A DNA stretch of 64,000 bases from Ianthella basta (taxonomy: Eukaryota; Porifera; Demospongiae; Verongiida; Ianthellidae): NCBI GenBank assembly GCA_964019415.1, contig OZ025874.1, positions 2,377,512-2,441,511 on the forward strand. Direction: 5' to 3'. The translations under genes and the position numbers were made by a program. The notes under the pieces were generated by a model. The model was given only the letters and a program-made list of their open reading frames with translations, had not been told where the DNA came from and did no database searches. Every line of letters starts with the position of its first letter. Position 1 is the first letter of the stretch. Below are positions 11,466 to 21,550 of the stretch, piece after piece.

Positions 11466-13080
11466 ATGAGTAGCTGTGACCGGTCCCATGAGTCAGCCAG
11501 CAAGCGTCCGAAGTACGAGTATGATGAAAGCGAAGAGGGTAAGACCTAACTGTAATCATGCATACTTCCGGGCATGCCCGCGTGCAACACAAGAGTTACA
11601 AATTACAGCTACAATGAACATACTGGTAAATTTGTTAAATTACACAATAAGACACAATTAGTAGTCTCTGCATATGTCCTGCTCCTATATACTGCCTTGC
11701 AAGTGCTGGTGCATGTGGCTGTAAAAATAGAAAGGGAACAATACCATTACTTCACTACAAAGAAACCTGACATAAATACGGAACATTAAAATTTGCTGAC
11801 AGGGAACAGATTACTCTTATCTTGCTTGCTTTTTTGCTATGCAGACATTATGTATCAGTTAAAGTATGTACAACAAAATAATATACAGTGCCCCCATAAC
11901 CACAGACCTTGATACATACAATTATACACGTACAGCTGCTTACACAATGTGCATGGGTTATGTAGCACTGATGTTAAACAAACACAGATGAATCTGACAC
12001 ATCTGGTGAAGAAGAATTACATGAGTATCAATGGGACACAAACACATTGGGAGACAATTGCAATGTGGAGGTTGAAGATGAATTTGAATTGAGCCAGGAC
12101 GACAGTCACAGCCCCAACATATCACACGAGTATGACATTGAGCAGACCAGTACACAGAAGACTGTGACGGATGGCACAATAGCTGGCACACCGTGTGAGT
12201 TCTGTCTTAGTAGCATACCTGTATGAATCAGTAAGAAAATTACGACATTAAACAGCTGAGGTACTGAATTACATACCATATGCACTGATCATATGCATTA
12301 GTGACTTGTGCACTTTTGCCACCAGACTTAGACACAGACACTACACAGATGCACTTGATAGCAGATCCTGCCCATATCACCATGCACAGCCAGCCTGTGT
12401 ATGTGGACGGGACCACGCCATTCTTTAGTAGTTGATCTACAAGCAGCTGGAACAACAGAACACAAGCGCGCTGGCCATTATTGCGCGTTTAATGACGTCA
12501 CCATACGGAGGTAACAAGATTGCAGCCGTGGTTACAATATTTAGCTATGTATATAACATTCGATATAGCTATCCACACAAGGAGGACGAAGGATGCAATC
12601 TTGCAACCCTAGTTAGCCTGATGCCATTGTTTCAACAAGGGCTGCAATCTTGAACCCCTGGACATATACATATCAGCAATAAATAACAGTTCATTTCTAC
12701 TTTCATGTGCACAGGTATACATTGGTCCCTATCAAAGCCGGCAGGTGGAGGTGAAGACAGTGAGAAGTCTAGATTCCCTCAAAGAAGGTCATCTTGTCGC
12801 AGTACTTTGCGAAGAAACCACCACAGAGCCTTCAATCGGGGAAGTCAGGAGCCTCGCAGAAGACAAAATTGAGATTGCCTGGCTGAAAGGAAGCTACACC
12901 ACAGCCTGGACAACTTGGGTTCTGTATGAGGGGAGGAAAAAGGTGGAGTGGAGAGACAGTATACCCAAAACATCAGTAATTTTGTATGACTTTGAGCTGA
13001 CGAAGACAAAGCATTTGAGGAAAGCAACAATCACTCACTTGAAGAGGGCATATGAACAGCTTCGCACTCAAAGCTCATGA
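11466..13080 (+). CDS. Four-exon gene, acidic N-terminus plus C-terminal domain of unknown type
   Basis: Exons: 11466-11538, 11988-12194, 12326-12402 and 12715-13080; phases 1, 1, 0 agree, giving 240 residues. Exon 1 starts MSSCDRSHESASKRPKYEYD. Residues 1-95 are Asp/Glu/Ser-rich and look disordered. The last exon (residues about 120-240) is a compact region with VEVKTVRSLDSLKEG, IAWLKGSYTTAW and VEWRDSIPKTSVILYDF; its Trp/Tyr pattern suggests a small beta-barrel (Tudor- or BAH-like), but this is inference. The donor of exon 3 is ambiguous between 12396 and 12402, both in phase. A cassette identical to exon 3 occurs inverted at 10354-10465. It is divergently transcribed from the ParB-like gene, which hints at co-regulation. 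Confidence 0.65.
12303..12415 (+). repeat. Exon cassette identical to 10354-10465 (inverted)
   Basis: See the partner entry. It covers the acceptor, exon 3 and the first bases after its donor, so it looks like a unit moved by duplication or gene conversion. Confidence 0.85.
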
Positions 13081-13685
13081 ATTAAGTACCTTTTTCCTAT
13101 GCACAAATTATCTACTTCATCTTATTGCTTCTATCTACTGTCAAAGCATGTCATTCATTTTTTACCAAGGACTATTTACAGGTGTTACAAGCATTTTGGA
13201 AATGCTCCCAAATGTAGTAATTATTGCAAATCTTGACAATTATGCATGCATATATTGAATCGCACTGAATTGCTAATAAAATATGCTCTGCAATACAATT
13301 ATTTGACCCAATTAGCCTGAAAAGCGAGGTTTAGAATTGGACGGCTTGGAATAGAACCTGTTATGTATATAGTATTTCATTACACCACACCCACTTTAGA
13401 TGTGACAAGTGATAGTTAAAAACTGTTGCCATGTTGCCATGGTAGCTGCCAACAGCTATGTGATAGTGTAGCTATTTAAATTGATTACAAAGGCAACCAG
13501 TTCTAATGATACCATAATACGTATAGTTAGGCTTCTATATGGTATCCCATGCAAGCTGGTTGCAATACACATTATGGTGTTGTGAAATGCATGAGCATGA
13601 AGCATCCACTGGATCTTTGATAGGGTGCAGTAGCAATCTGACTTAGATAATGCCACTTCACATGGTCTACCATGCACCTACTTAC
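13081..13685. other. Non-coding, AT-rich
   Basis: 3' flank of the plus-strand gene with an AATAAA at 13275 that could be its polyadenylation signal. Nothing else recognised. Confidence 0.4.
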
Positions 13686-14614
13686 CACAGTGACAGAAAG
13701 AGCTGATGAAGCTGACGGTCCATGTATGCCACATCTGAGCCTTCCACTGCATCCCTGGGCTGGTCGTAGTACCGCTCTCCTCTACCCAACTTGTTACCAA
13801 ACTTGTCGTAATTGTAAGCAGTCTTGTATGCGCCACAGCGAAGAGAAAGCTTGGTGCAGTTCTGAATGCCTCCTAGGCTATAGTGAACCACAGGCACTGG
13901 CTTGTGGTGAATGGAGAGCTGGTCTTGCAACCCAAACTTTGTACATTCAGGCTCATGGCAAGCACTTGTTGGTGGGGAAAGGAAGTGTTTATGTGACAAT
14001 CCAGTACTCTGTATTGGGGCAACAAGCAAGTGTGCGAGCTTGATCATACAGTCCAAACTAAAATAGCTACAAGATTCAGGTGTATCTGAGTGACGTTAAA
14101 TGACGCAATGTATACTAAAGGGTCAAGGTACACTGTTAGTTACATGGTATATTGCCATTTCCAACCGTTTGAATGTTGACTGGTAGTTAGCATCGGCACA
14201 GCCTCGCACCGTGGTCATGTAGCGTCCAAGCTTCTGGTTCATTGCCTGATAGGCCACTAGGCAGTCCCCTTCACTTATCTCGGGCAGATTGCAATGCTCC
14301 AAGACGATACGGCTAATAATTGCATAGCGCTCGCCGACGAACTCTGCAGGGACAAGGTCACTGGCCATTCGCAGAGTGTCCACGCCATCTAGAGTGAGAA
14401 CGCTCGCAAGATACAAAGAGACGTGTACACTGTCCATACGGCCGAGGATGTCCAGTTGCGAGGAGGGCGGCAACTTCTTCAGGGCTTGTGAGGCTGCTGT
14501 GAGCAGGTTAGCGGCCTTGTGAAACTGTGCACAAGCTGAGGAGAGTTCCTCAGCCTCAGCTAGGATATTGCTGAGACTGAAGTCAATCTTGGCATTTTTC
14601 GCTTTCCCTGCCAT
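13686..14614 (-). CDS. KDZ-associated cysteine-cluster gene, exons 1-2 (5' part)
   Basis: Exon 1 (14614-14144) encodes 157 residues from MAGKAKNAKIDFSLS, helical with no known motif; it could read on to a stop at 14123, but a GTAACT donor at 14143 leads in phase to exon 2. Exon 2 (14008-13686) carries two cysteine pairs (CHEPEC and CTKLSLRC) and the string YNYDKFGNKLGRGERYYDQP, then AYMDRQLHQLFLSL. This resembles cysteine clusters linked to KDZ transposases (from memory, not searched). Exon 2 ends on two bases (TG) and exon 3, 9 kb downstream at 4720, begins with the single base T, completing a codon and joining ...LFLSLC to NHCWTSF. The upstream ATG at 14614 has no in-frame ATG before it, and the 5' flank is open for a promoter. 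Confidence 0.65.
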
Positions 14615-15135
14615 GTTGAACTTCTACAGGACCTAACTGATACGCGTGCAAATATCACCTATTTTCTTAGTAGCAATCACTGTTTCTTAGCAACAGACAA
14701 ACAGTAACAATCAAACAGTACAAGTGCAAATCTTCGTGCAAATATAAACGGTTAGCAGTATGATCCTCAGAAAGGATGTAGCGTGATCTGCAGGATGGGA
14801 CAGATGAAATACAGCGCAATTAATACTGAAGATACCAGTCTGTTATGTATTAAATGTATGTACTGCAATGTATACTCTGTGTACATAATACTATGATGCA
14901 ACTTCTGTATTGTGCGAAGTATGCGTGGTACCGTGGTACCGAGGTACTCTTTAACACACGGTACCACGCTAACACTCTGGAGCATATCGTGCCACACATG
15001 CATAAAATTGTTTATGCAACATCAAAGTGGCTGCCTCACACAGTGGTACGGTAAACAGCATCATTCTAGAGTAACAGCAGCAACAACGTCAGCAGTAGCT
15101 CTAACTCATCCTTTAGCACAGCTCAGCATTGGTTG
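14615..15135. other. 5' flank with a small GGTACC-rich palindromic patch
   Basis: Near 14926-14968 repeated GGTACC and GTGGTACC words form a short imperfect palindrome. A dispersed repeat begins near 15023. No coding support. Confidence 0.4.
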
Positions 15136-15200
15136 TCAGAATTCTCTGATAGGGGTTTCCTGAATCACTCGGAAATCCCATTCCCTAAGTCCCAGAATGT
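15023..15200. repeat. Dispersed repeat, copy 1 (copy 2 at 62968-63155)
   Basis: Several blocks match 62968-63155 in the same orientation, including TGGCTGCCTCA, CATCCTTTA(G/A)CACAGCTCAGCA and GGGGTTTCCTGAA. The overall match is diverged with small indels. No TIR or TSD seen. A shorter match to the first block lies near 61560. Confidence 0.6.
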
Positions 15201-15432
15201 GTGTGTGTACTTGTGTGAGTGCCCCTACATTAAGGCTATATACATGTACTGCACAACCCGAGCACCTAGATTGCACAATAGCCTGGTGTTCTCCGCAGGG
15301 GCTCACGACAACAAAACGCTCTACTTGGCCACTATTGGCCACAAAACACTCCACGTCATTGCTGCACCCTGCGTTCAGATTGTTGTTAACGTCGCCCAAT
15401 GCTTCAGCGAGGGCTACACGCCTGTTGGCCAT
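15136..15432 (-). CDS. Possible first exon or small ORF, 98 codons
   Basis: It begins MANRRVALAEALGDVNNN. A consensus CRE (TGACGTCA) lies about 15 bp upstream of the ATG in a locally CpG-rich stretch, which favours a real 5' end. The C-terminal third overlaps the dispersed repeat, so the natural end may be an internal donor such as the GTAGAG after GGCCAA. No domain recognised. Confidence 0.3.
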   Translation of the reverse strand: MANRRVALAEALGDVNNNLNAGCSNDVECFVANSGQVERFVVVSPCGEHQAIVQSRCSGCAVHVYSLNVGALTQVHTHILGLREWDFRVIQETPIREF

Positions 15433-15902
15433 TCCGCCATATTGGCTGACGTCATTTGCCCCGCGTGGCCGGGAACACTTTCACTGTTCACTCGGGCGAA
15501 GCGATAATGCGCACTGTGTTAGCACAGCACGGACAGGCTTCCCTGCTTCCCTGCACAGCTCCAAATAGGTAGGTGTTGATTGCTCAGCTGCCATCCAGTG
15601 CTTCGTCTGGCTTGCTATCCCTTCTTTCTGACAGCCAGTGAAAGCAGATTACAATTCTATTGCCCAAAATGTACTTGCCCTGGCCGAGTTATGCTCATAG
15701 ACTGTACTTTATTGAAATACGTAGCTAGCTATATACATTCAAGCGAGGCTGGTTGCATTTTAATGTATGCCCTATTTGTACATACGTAATAACCCTACAC
15801 TGCTTTAAGGGGGAGGGGGAGGGGGGCTATAGTGCATGTAAACACCAATAGGGTTGGAGGATTCATGATGTATACCACGGTGTCTCCTCTACGGCCATCT
15901 TG

Positions 15903-17400
15903 TGCCTACCACTACTAACTACAGGATGTCATCCAGGTAGGTACACACTCCAGGCAAGCCTTGCAGTAGTGTCTCCGTTAACCGCTGGAAGATAGCAGGA
16001 GTGGAGGTAACGCTGAGAAGAGTAAACACTGGTAATGGATAAGGCCTCTATCTGTGTTCACAATGATGTACTGCTGAGATGTTTCCTCCAGGCGCACCTG
16101 AAAGTACGTGTTAGACAGATCAAGCTTAGTGAAGGATTTCCCTCCAGACAGGGATGCGAGAAGGTCTTCGATGCGTGGTAATGGATACACCTCAAGTCTT
16201 GCTGCTTTGTTCACCGTCAACTTGTAAGCCACAAATTCTGACTGTCCCGTCCTTCTTGGCTACTGGTACAATTGGTGCAGCCCACTCAGAGAACTGGACT
16301 GGTGTGATGTCTCCTTGCTTCTCCAACCTGTCTAGCTCTGCTTCAGAATCTACCTTCTGCCGCAATGCAAAAGGTACGGAACGAGCTTTGAAGAATGCTA
16401 GCTGGGCTTGTACATCGACAAAGAGCTTGGCTTCTACTCCCTTGAGCATCCCAAGACCTGGCTCGAACACATTCTCATGTTGTTGCAAAATGAATGCCAA
16501 TGTATTCTGCACACTCGGATGGAAAAGATCGATCTCCTTCCAGTCAAGGCACAATTTTGTGAGCCAGTCGCGACCCAGGAGACTTGGACCGCTTCCTGCA
16601 ATCACAAGGAGTGGCAGACGAGCTTGTTGACCATTGGTTCCTACAGTAACCAGTATGGACCCAAGCACTGCAATCTCCTCTCCAGTGTAGCTACGAAGCT
16701 TGACTGTACCCTCTTGGAGTGCGGGGCAGCACTGGCATTCCACAGGGACTTGAATGTGGCTTCACTGATCAAGAACAAGGATCAACCTCCATGTCTAACA
16801 CTATCCCCTCTAATGTCACAGCAGCCTTCAGTGGCGTGGATGGAGCATCCTGGTACACCACTGGGTACAGGGTGTACTCCTTGGGGGGAGAAACTTCCTC
16901 CACCTTGTGGGTTGACTGACCCCGGCTCTTCCCTGTTGGGTTATCCTGCTTGGGCCTACTCCGGGTCACAAACCCTTGCACCGCTCAGTCATGAAACGGC
17001 AGTTTGCAACGGTATGCTTTCCACCACAGCGGTAGCAAGGTGGATGGGGCTTGAAAGAATTTAAGTGGGGGTGGGGTTGGCTTGATGCCCATGTAGCTTG
17101 TGGACTGGGGTGAAGCTGGCTGTCTCAGATTGCAGATCCTTCAAATCTAAGGTTGCCAACTCCATGGCTTGAGCTATCTTCAAAGCCTTCGCGAAGGTCA
17201 AGGAGCTTTTAGCAAGCAACCGGTGCTGAACATGATTCCCCACATTAAACGGCCCCTCAACATTTAGTCTAGCGCCCCCCCCCCCCCCCCCCAAACTCAC
17301 AAAACTCTGACAACTTTTTCAGCTCCGCTACGTAGACGGCCACCGTTTCTCCAGACTATCCCAGCCTACGGTAGAGACTAAGTGACCTAGCCTCAACCTA
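15903..17400 (-). mobile_element. Truncated Ty3/Gypsy retrotransposon, copy B
   Basis: Same family as copy A. On the minus strand: gag piece with YVAELKKLSEF (near 17330), gag with AKALKIAQAMELATLDL (17061-17290), gag end and degraded protease around 16800 (MEVD without the following TGA motif), then LLGRDWLTKL, SEWAAPIVPVAK (16192-16743), YPLPRIEDLLASL and KLDLSNTYFQV (15978-16232), and a last YLDDIL followed by a stop near 15905. At least four frame breaks are visible, and the zinc-knuckle part is damaged. Integrase, RNase H and LTRs are missing. An 18-base C run at 17275-17292 interrupts gag. Confidence 0.88.
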
Positions 17401-18001
17401 GTGATTTCATTTTTACTTGACCTTTAGTATACCTAATTCTGTTGGCGGACACTGTGGAGGAGATTCAGGGTATGTGGCTAAGGCGGGCGACTTGAATCAT
17501 CGACTGGTCGTGGTCTGAAACGCAGGTAACAGAAAATGTCTATGGTTTCATGTCCCGGGTGCCCCTAGAGCGTTGCGCAAGAGTTGTGCAATCCTTATAG
17601 CTAGCCCCCCTCACATGATTTTCCATTATTCGGCTTGCGGTAGTCTCGTTCCCAGCCCCCCAAAAGGTGGTCTGGCGCATTTGCTCGATGTTCTGATTAA
17701 TTGAAAACTTTCGGTATGTGCGTCACATGTATGCAAGAAGCACAAGATTGGGGCGCTTGCCAGAATCGCCTCAAGGGGCGGTAACGGACATTAAGAAACT
17801 GTGTCCAGAACATCTTTTGAAATTGCGGAAGCGGTCAACTTGGATGCAGCTTGGTCTTATTTGATAGAAAACTAGAATATGACTCACGTAGGTGAGCGAA
17901 TGAAGCCGCTACATTGCGTGACGCAAGACATGGAGGCGCTTGCCAAGATATTGGCAAGCACCCCAAGGGCGGTATCAAAATATCGAGCAAATGTGCCAGG
18001 C
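17401..18001. other. Unassigned sequence before the TIR elements
   Basis: No gene seen. It contains repeated words such as TTGCGCAA and CCCCCC(C)A, also found around the two TIR elements, so it may be an older, degraded relative. Confidence 0.35.
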
Positions 18002-18761
18002 CAGGGGGGGTCGGACAAGATAGTGAGATTGCGCAATACCAGCACCCCAATAATTGCATTCCTGACATTCCAATCGCGTCTCCATATGCTAGCAGACTGT
18101 GCTCCAAGGCCGAATGTGCATACCCTGAGCTATGGCAGGGCCTTGTACTGCATTCGCTCCCCTGGTATGACCCGTACGTACGTAGCCAAGGAGCCATACG
18201 GTGGATTGGGCTTAATTATCTGACCGCTTTCACGATTTAGTTTTGCAAGTTATTGCAGCGTTTCTTGAGGATTGCTAGCTCGCTTAAGCCATTTCTAGCA
18301 TCCCTGCTATCGAATGTGACAAATCGTGTACAGAGCCAAGACGATTGCAAGGACGTGGCTGCCGATTGCACTCCCATTGCAGAAGCAGTCAACCTATCAG
18401 TCTTGCAATCCTGAAGTGATCAATGAGGACTCGCTACCAGCTTCTAAGGAGTCACTTCCACGGGAGCACTTGCTCAGTACTCCAGATTAGGCCCCATCTG
18501 CCTCGTAGCCAGCATCAGCGAACACTCATACACCGGTGTTGGAAAATGCTCGCAAAACCTACCTAGATGCTGGGGAAGGGCAGGGAAGGGTCCATTTTCT
18601 GATAGCCCTTGTCCAACTGTGTGTTCAGAAGCAAAGAAACAAGCGATGCGACGTGTTTCTCGAAGTATGTCTGCTCTTAGCTAGTATAGGTAAAATACAC
18701 AGTAAAGAGCAGCCATGTCGGCCATTTTGCGGACACACGTGACCTTGACCGACCCCCCCTG
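18002..18761. mobile_element. Non-autonomous TIR transposon, copy 1 (760 bp)
   Basis: Left end CAGGGGGGGTCGG-ACAAG; the reverse complement of the right end reads CAGGGGGGGTCGG-TCAAG, an inverted terminal repeat with one mismatch over about 18 bp. Flanks GTGCCAGGC (17993-18001) and GTGCCAGAC (18762-18770) form a 9-bp target duplication with one mismatch. No transposase is encoded; short ORFs inside are not conserved between copies. Nine-base duplications point to MULE/Mutator-like transposases, whereas the CAGGG ends recall hAT, so the superfamily is left open. Confidence 0.82.
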
Positions 18762-18850
18762 GTGCCAGACCACTTTTCGGCCATTGCAAAATGGCGGCCG
18801 GAAGTGGGCAAGAGTTGCGCAATTCTAGCCGGCCTGCGGTACATGAAACC

Positions 18851-19611
18851 CAGGGGGGGTCGGACAAGGTCCTGGGATTGCGCAATACCAGCACCTCAAT
18901 AATTGCATTCCTGACGTTACAATCGCGTCTCCATGTTAGCTGACTGTGCTCCAAGGCCGAATCAATGTGCATACCCTGAGCCATGGCAGGGCCTTGTACT
19001 GCATTCGCTCCCCTGGTATGACCCGTACGTACGTAGCCAAGGAGCCATACGGTGGATTGGGCTTAATTGTCTGACCGCTTTCACGATTTAGTTTTGCAAG
19101 TTATCGCAGCGTTTCTTGAGGATTGCCAGCACACTTGAGCCATTTCTAGCATCCCTGCTATCGAATGTGACAAATCGTGTACAGAACCAAGACGATTGAA
19201 AGGACGTGGGTGCCGATTGCACTCCCATTGCAGAAGCAGTCAATCTATCAGTCTTGCAGTCCTGAAGTGATCAATGAGGACTCGCTACCAGCTTCTAAGG
19301 AGTCACTTCCACAGCAGCACTTGCTCAGTACTCCAGATTAGGCTCCATCTGCCTCGTAGTCAGCATCAGAGAACACTCATACACCGGTGTTGGAAAATGC
19401 TCTCAATACCTACCTAGATGCTGGGGAAGGGCGAGGAAGGGTCTATTTTCTGATAGCCCTTGTCCAACTGTGTGCTCAGAAGCAAAGAAACAAGCGATGC
19501 GACGTTTTTCTCGAAATATGCCTGCTCTTAGCTAGTATAGGTAAAATACACAGTAAAGAGCAGCCGCGTCGGCCATTTTGCGGACACACGTGACCTTGAC
19601 CGACCCCCCTG
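18851..19611. mobile_element. Non-autonomous TIR transposon, copy 2 (761 bp)
   Basis: Roughly 95 percent alike to copy 1 in the same orientation. The 9-bp target duplication CATGAAACC is perfect (18842-18850 and 19612-19620). Only 89 bp lie between the copies; separate duplications show that they are two insertions rather than a tandem duplication. Confidence 0.88.
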
Positions 19612-19691
19612 CATGAAACCAGAGCCCAGAAAATTGTTGCGTTCGGTACGAAACGGTTTAGCAACTGCGGCGGCGAGACTGCGCTGTCTGT

Positions 19692-19826
19692 TCACTTATC
19701 GTTGAGGCGTTTTCCTCTTGGCACAGAAACGTCCCCACCATTCTTGGCCTTAATCGTCCGAATACGCTTTACTCCAGTTTTCCTCGTTCCAAACGCCGCT
19801 GCTTCAACTAGATTTGTAGCCGCCAT
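19692..19826 (-). CDS. Possible short first exon or micro-ORF, 44 residues
   Basis: It reads MAATNLVEAAAFGTRK then a basic stretch to LNDK and stop. Its ATG is 149 bp from the CARD gene ATG in divergent orientation. High lysine/arginine content; no domain. Could be a chance ORF. Confidence 0.25.
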   Translation of the reverse strand: MAATNLVEAAAFGTRKTGVKRIRTIKAKNGGDVSVPRGKRLNDK

Positions 19827-19939
19827 AAAGACGTCACCAAGTCGATAACTGATAACCGGTCGGGGCGGGGGACCCCGACCCAAAAACTGTAGCTATATAT
19901 GCCTGCCATTGAAATTTGAATACCGAAATTTTAGAGCTG

Positions 19940-19964
19940 ATACGGTATATATATATATAAAGGC
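19940..19964 (+). promoter_or_regulatory. TATA-like element of the CARD gene
   Basis: A TATATATATATAAAGG tract ends about 12 bases before the CARD gene ATG at 19975, so it would require a very short leader; transcription could start further upstream instead. Inferred from position only. Confidence 0.35.
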
Positions 19965-19974
19965 ACCACCCAAG

Positions 19975-20260
19975 ATGGCAGCGAAGTTGGAAGTGTCTCG
20001 CGAGGCGTGGAAAGCTTCCGTCAGAGAGCATCACAACGCACTAAGAACTGGCATCATTGTTGCCAACATCTTGCCTGCTCTTCGTACTGTGTTAACAGAC
20101 GTGGAGTATCGATGTATTGAGGCCAAAGAAGGTGATGTCGCCCGTGTTGATGAATTGGTCAAGATTCTGCTCACCAAAGATTACTCGACTTTTGAAAGAT
20201 TTTGCTTTGCTCTTCAGACGAATGGGTACGATCACTGGGCAAGCAAGCTGAGAGATGGAG
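19975..20260 (+). CDS. CARD-domain gene, exon 1
   Basis: Ninety-five codons starting MAAKLEVSREAWKASVREH. The whole exon is one helical death-fold domain: HHNALRTGI, IVANILPALRTVLTD, YRCIEAKEGDVARVDELV, ILLTKDYSTFERFCFALQ and YDHWASKLRDG match the CARD pattern of six helices, including the FxxFCxAL and HxxLAxxL-like end. CARDs mediate homotypic assembly in innate immune and death signalling. The exon ends on one base (phase 1) at a GTACTG donor and is continued by exon 2 at 23609. A 3.18-kb hammerhead array sits in the intron between them. Start chosen as the first ATG after the TATA-like tract. Confidence 0.8.
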
Positions 20261-20478
20261 GTACTGTTTGTGACAGTGACTGTATTCTAGAATGCATGTT
20301 TCGGTATTGTTGAGAGGTCGGTTCATTGCAGTAAGCCACTGCAACGGCCAGGCCGGGCTAGGTTGAACAAAGGCTAATCACTGGATATTACGCCTACCAG
20401 CCTTCTACACCGAAGTGTTTCAGGAGGCTGGGGGGCCGGAGCCCTATCGATGGCAACCAGTGATCGCCCTCCCCCATT

Positions 20479-20576
20479 ACTAGTCATCCTACAAAGATGG
20501 AAGAGCCACAGACAGCTGTTTCGCCCTGATTGGGGCTCATCAGTGTGGCGTACTGATGGAATGCAGGATGACTAGT
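20479..20576 (-). ncRNA. Hammerhead ribozyme, copy 1 (minus)
   Basis: Reverse complement of the motif described at 21453-21550; the CTGATGA and GAAA boxes read on the minus strand. Confidence 0.9.
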
Positions 20577-20843
20577 CACTCTTGTATCCCCCACCAGTGA
20601 AACACTTGTGGTTTCAACAAGAGCGAATATTAATGGGGGAAGGCTAAGTCATGAGCGTGACTTGCGCGGGATTGTTGAGAGGTCGGTTCATTGCAGTAAG
20701 CCACTGCAACGGCCAGGCCGGGCTAGGTTGAACAAAGGCTAATCACTGGATATTACGCCTACCAGCCTTCTACACCGAAGTGTTTCAGGAGGCTGGGGGG
20801 CCGGAGCCCTATCGATGGCAACCAGTGATCGCCCTCCCCCATT

Positions 20844-20941
20844 ACTAGTCATCCTACAAAGATGGAAGAGCCACAGACAGCTGTTTCGCCCTGATTGGGG
20901 CTCATCAGTGTGGCGTACTGATGGAATGCAGGATGACTAGT
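20844..20941 (-). ncRNA. Hammerhead ribozyme, copy 2 (minus)
   Basis: Identical to copy 1, one period (365 bp) away. The third minus-strand unit is cut at 21213 within the outer stem and lacks a ribozyme. Confidence 0.9.
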
Positions 20942-21452
20942 CACTCTTGTATCCCCCACCAGTGAAACACTTGTGGTTTCAACAAGAGCGAATATTAATG
21001 GGGGAAGGCTAAGTCATGAGCGTGACTTGCGCGGGATTGTTGAGAGGTCGGTTCATTGCAGTAAGCCACTGCAACGGCCAGGCCGGGCTAGGTTGAACAA
21101 AGGCTAATCACTGGATATTACGCCTACCAGCCTTCTACACCGAAGTGTTTCAGGAGGCTGGGGGGCCGGAGCCCTATCGATGGCAACCAGTGATCGCCCT
21201 CCCCCATTACTAGTCGATAGGGCTCCGGCCCCCCAGCCTCCTGAAACACTTCGGTGTAGAAGGCTGGTAGGCGTAATATCCAGTGATTAGCCTTTGTTCA
21301 ACCTAGCCCAGCCTGGCCGTTGCAGTGGCTTACTGCAATGAACCGACCTCTCAACAATCCCGCGCAAGTCACGCTCATGACTTAGCCTTCCCCCATTAAT
21401 ATTCGCTCTTGTTGAAACCACAAGTGTTTCACTGGTGGGGGATACAAGAGTG

Positions 21453-21550
21453 ACTAGTCATCCTGCATTCCATCAGTACGCCACACTGATGAGCCCCAAT
21501 CAGGGCGAAACAGCTGTCTGTGGCTCTTCCATCTTTGTAGGATGACTAGT
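21453..21550 (+). ncRNA. Type I hammerhead ribozyme, copy 3 (plus)
   Basis: Outer stem I ACTAGTCATCCT (21453-21464) pairs perfectly with AGGATGACTAGT (21539-21550). Inner stem I GCCACA (21480-21485) pairs with TGTGGC (21529-21534). Core CTGATGA is at 21486-21492; stem II is GCCC/GGGC around a six-base loop; GAAA is at 21517-21520. Stem III is minimal, ACAG against CTGT with no loop bases, and predicted cleavage follows the GTC at 21526-21528. A tiny stem III is known from metazoan hammerheads that act best as dimers, which a tandem array provides. The unpaired strands between the two halves of stem I could hold the tertiary loop contacts. Confidence 0.92.

Noticed and set aside
14123-14143. 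Stop of a stand-alone 163-residue gene
   Set aside because: Possible, but the GTAACT donor at 14143 joins exon 2 in phase, and exon 2 has no other upstream partner.
18001-19611. Tandem duplication of an 850-bp segment
   Set aside because: Each copy has its own distinct 9-bp target duplication, so they are independent insertions.
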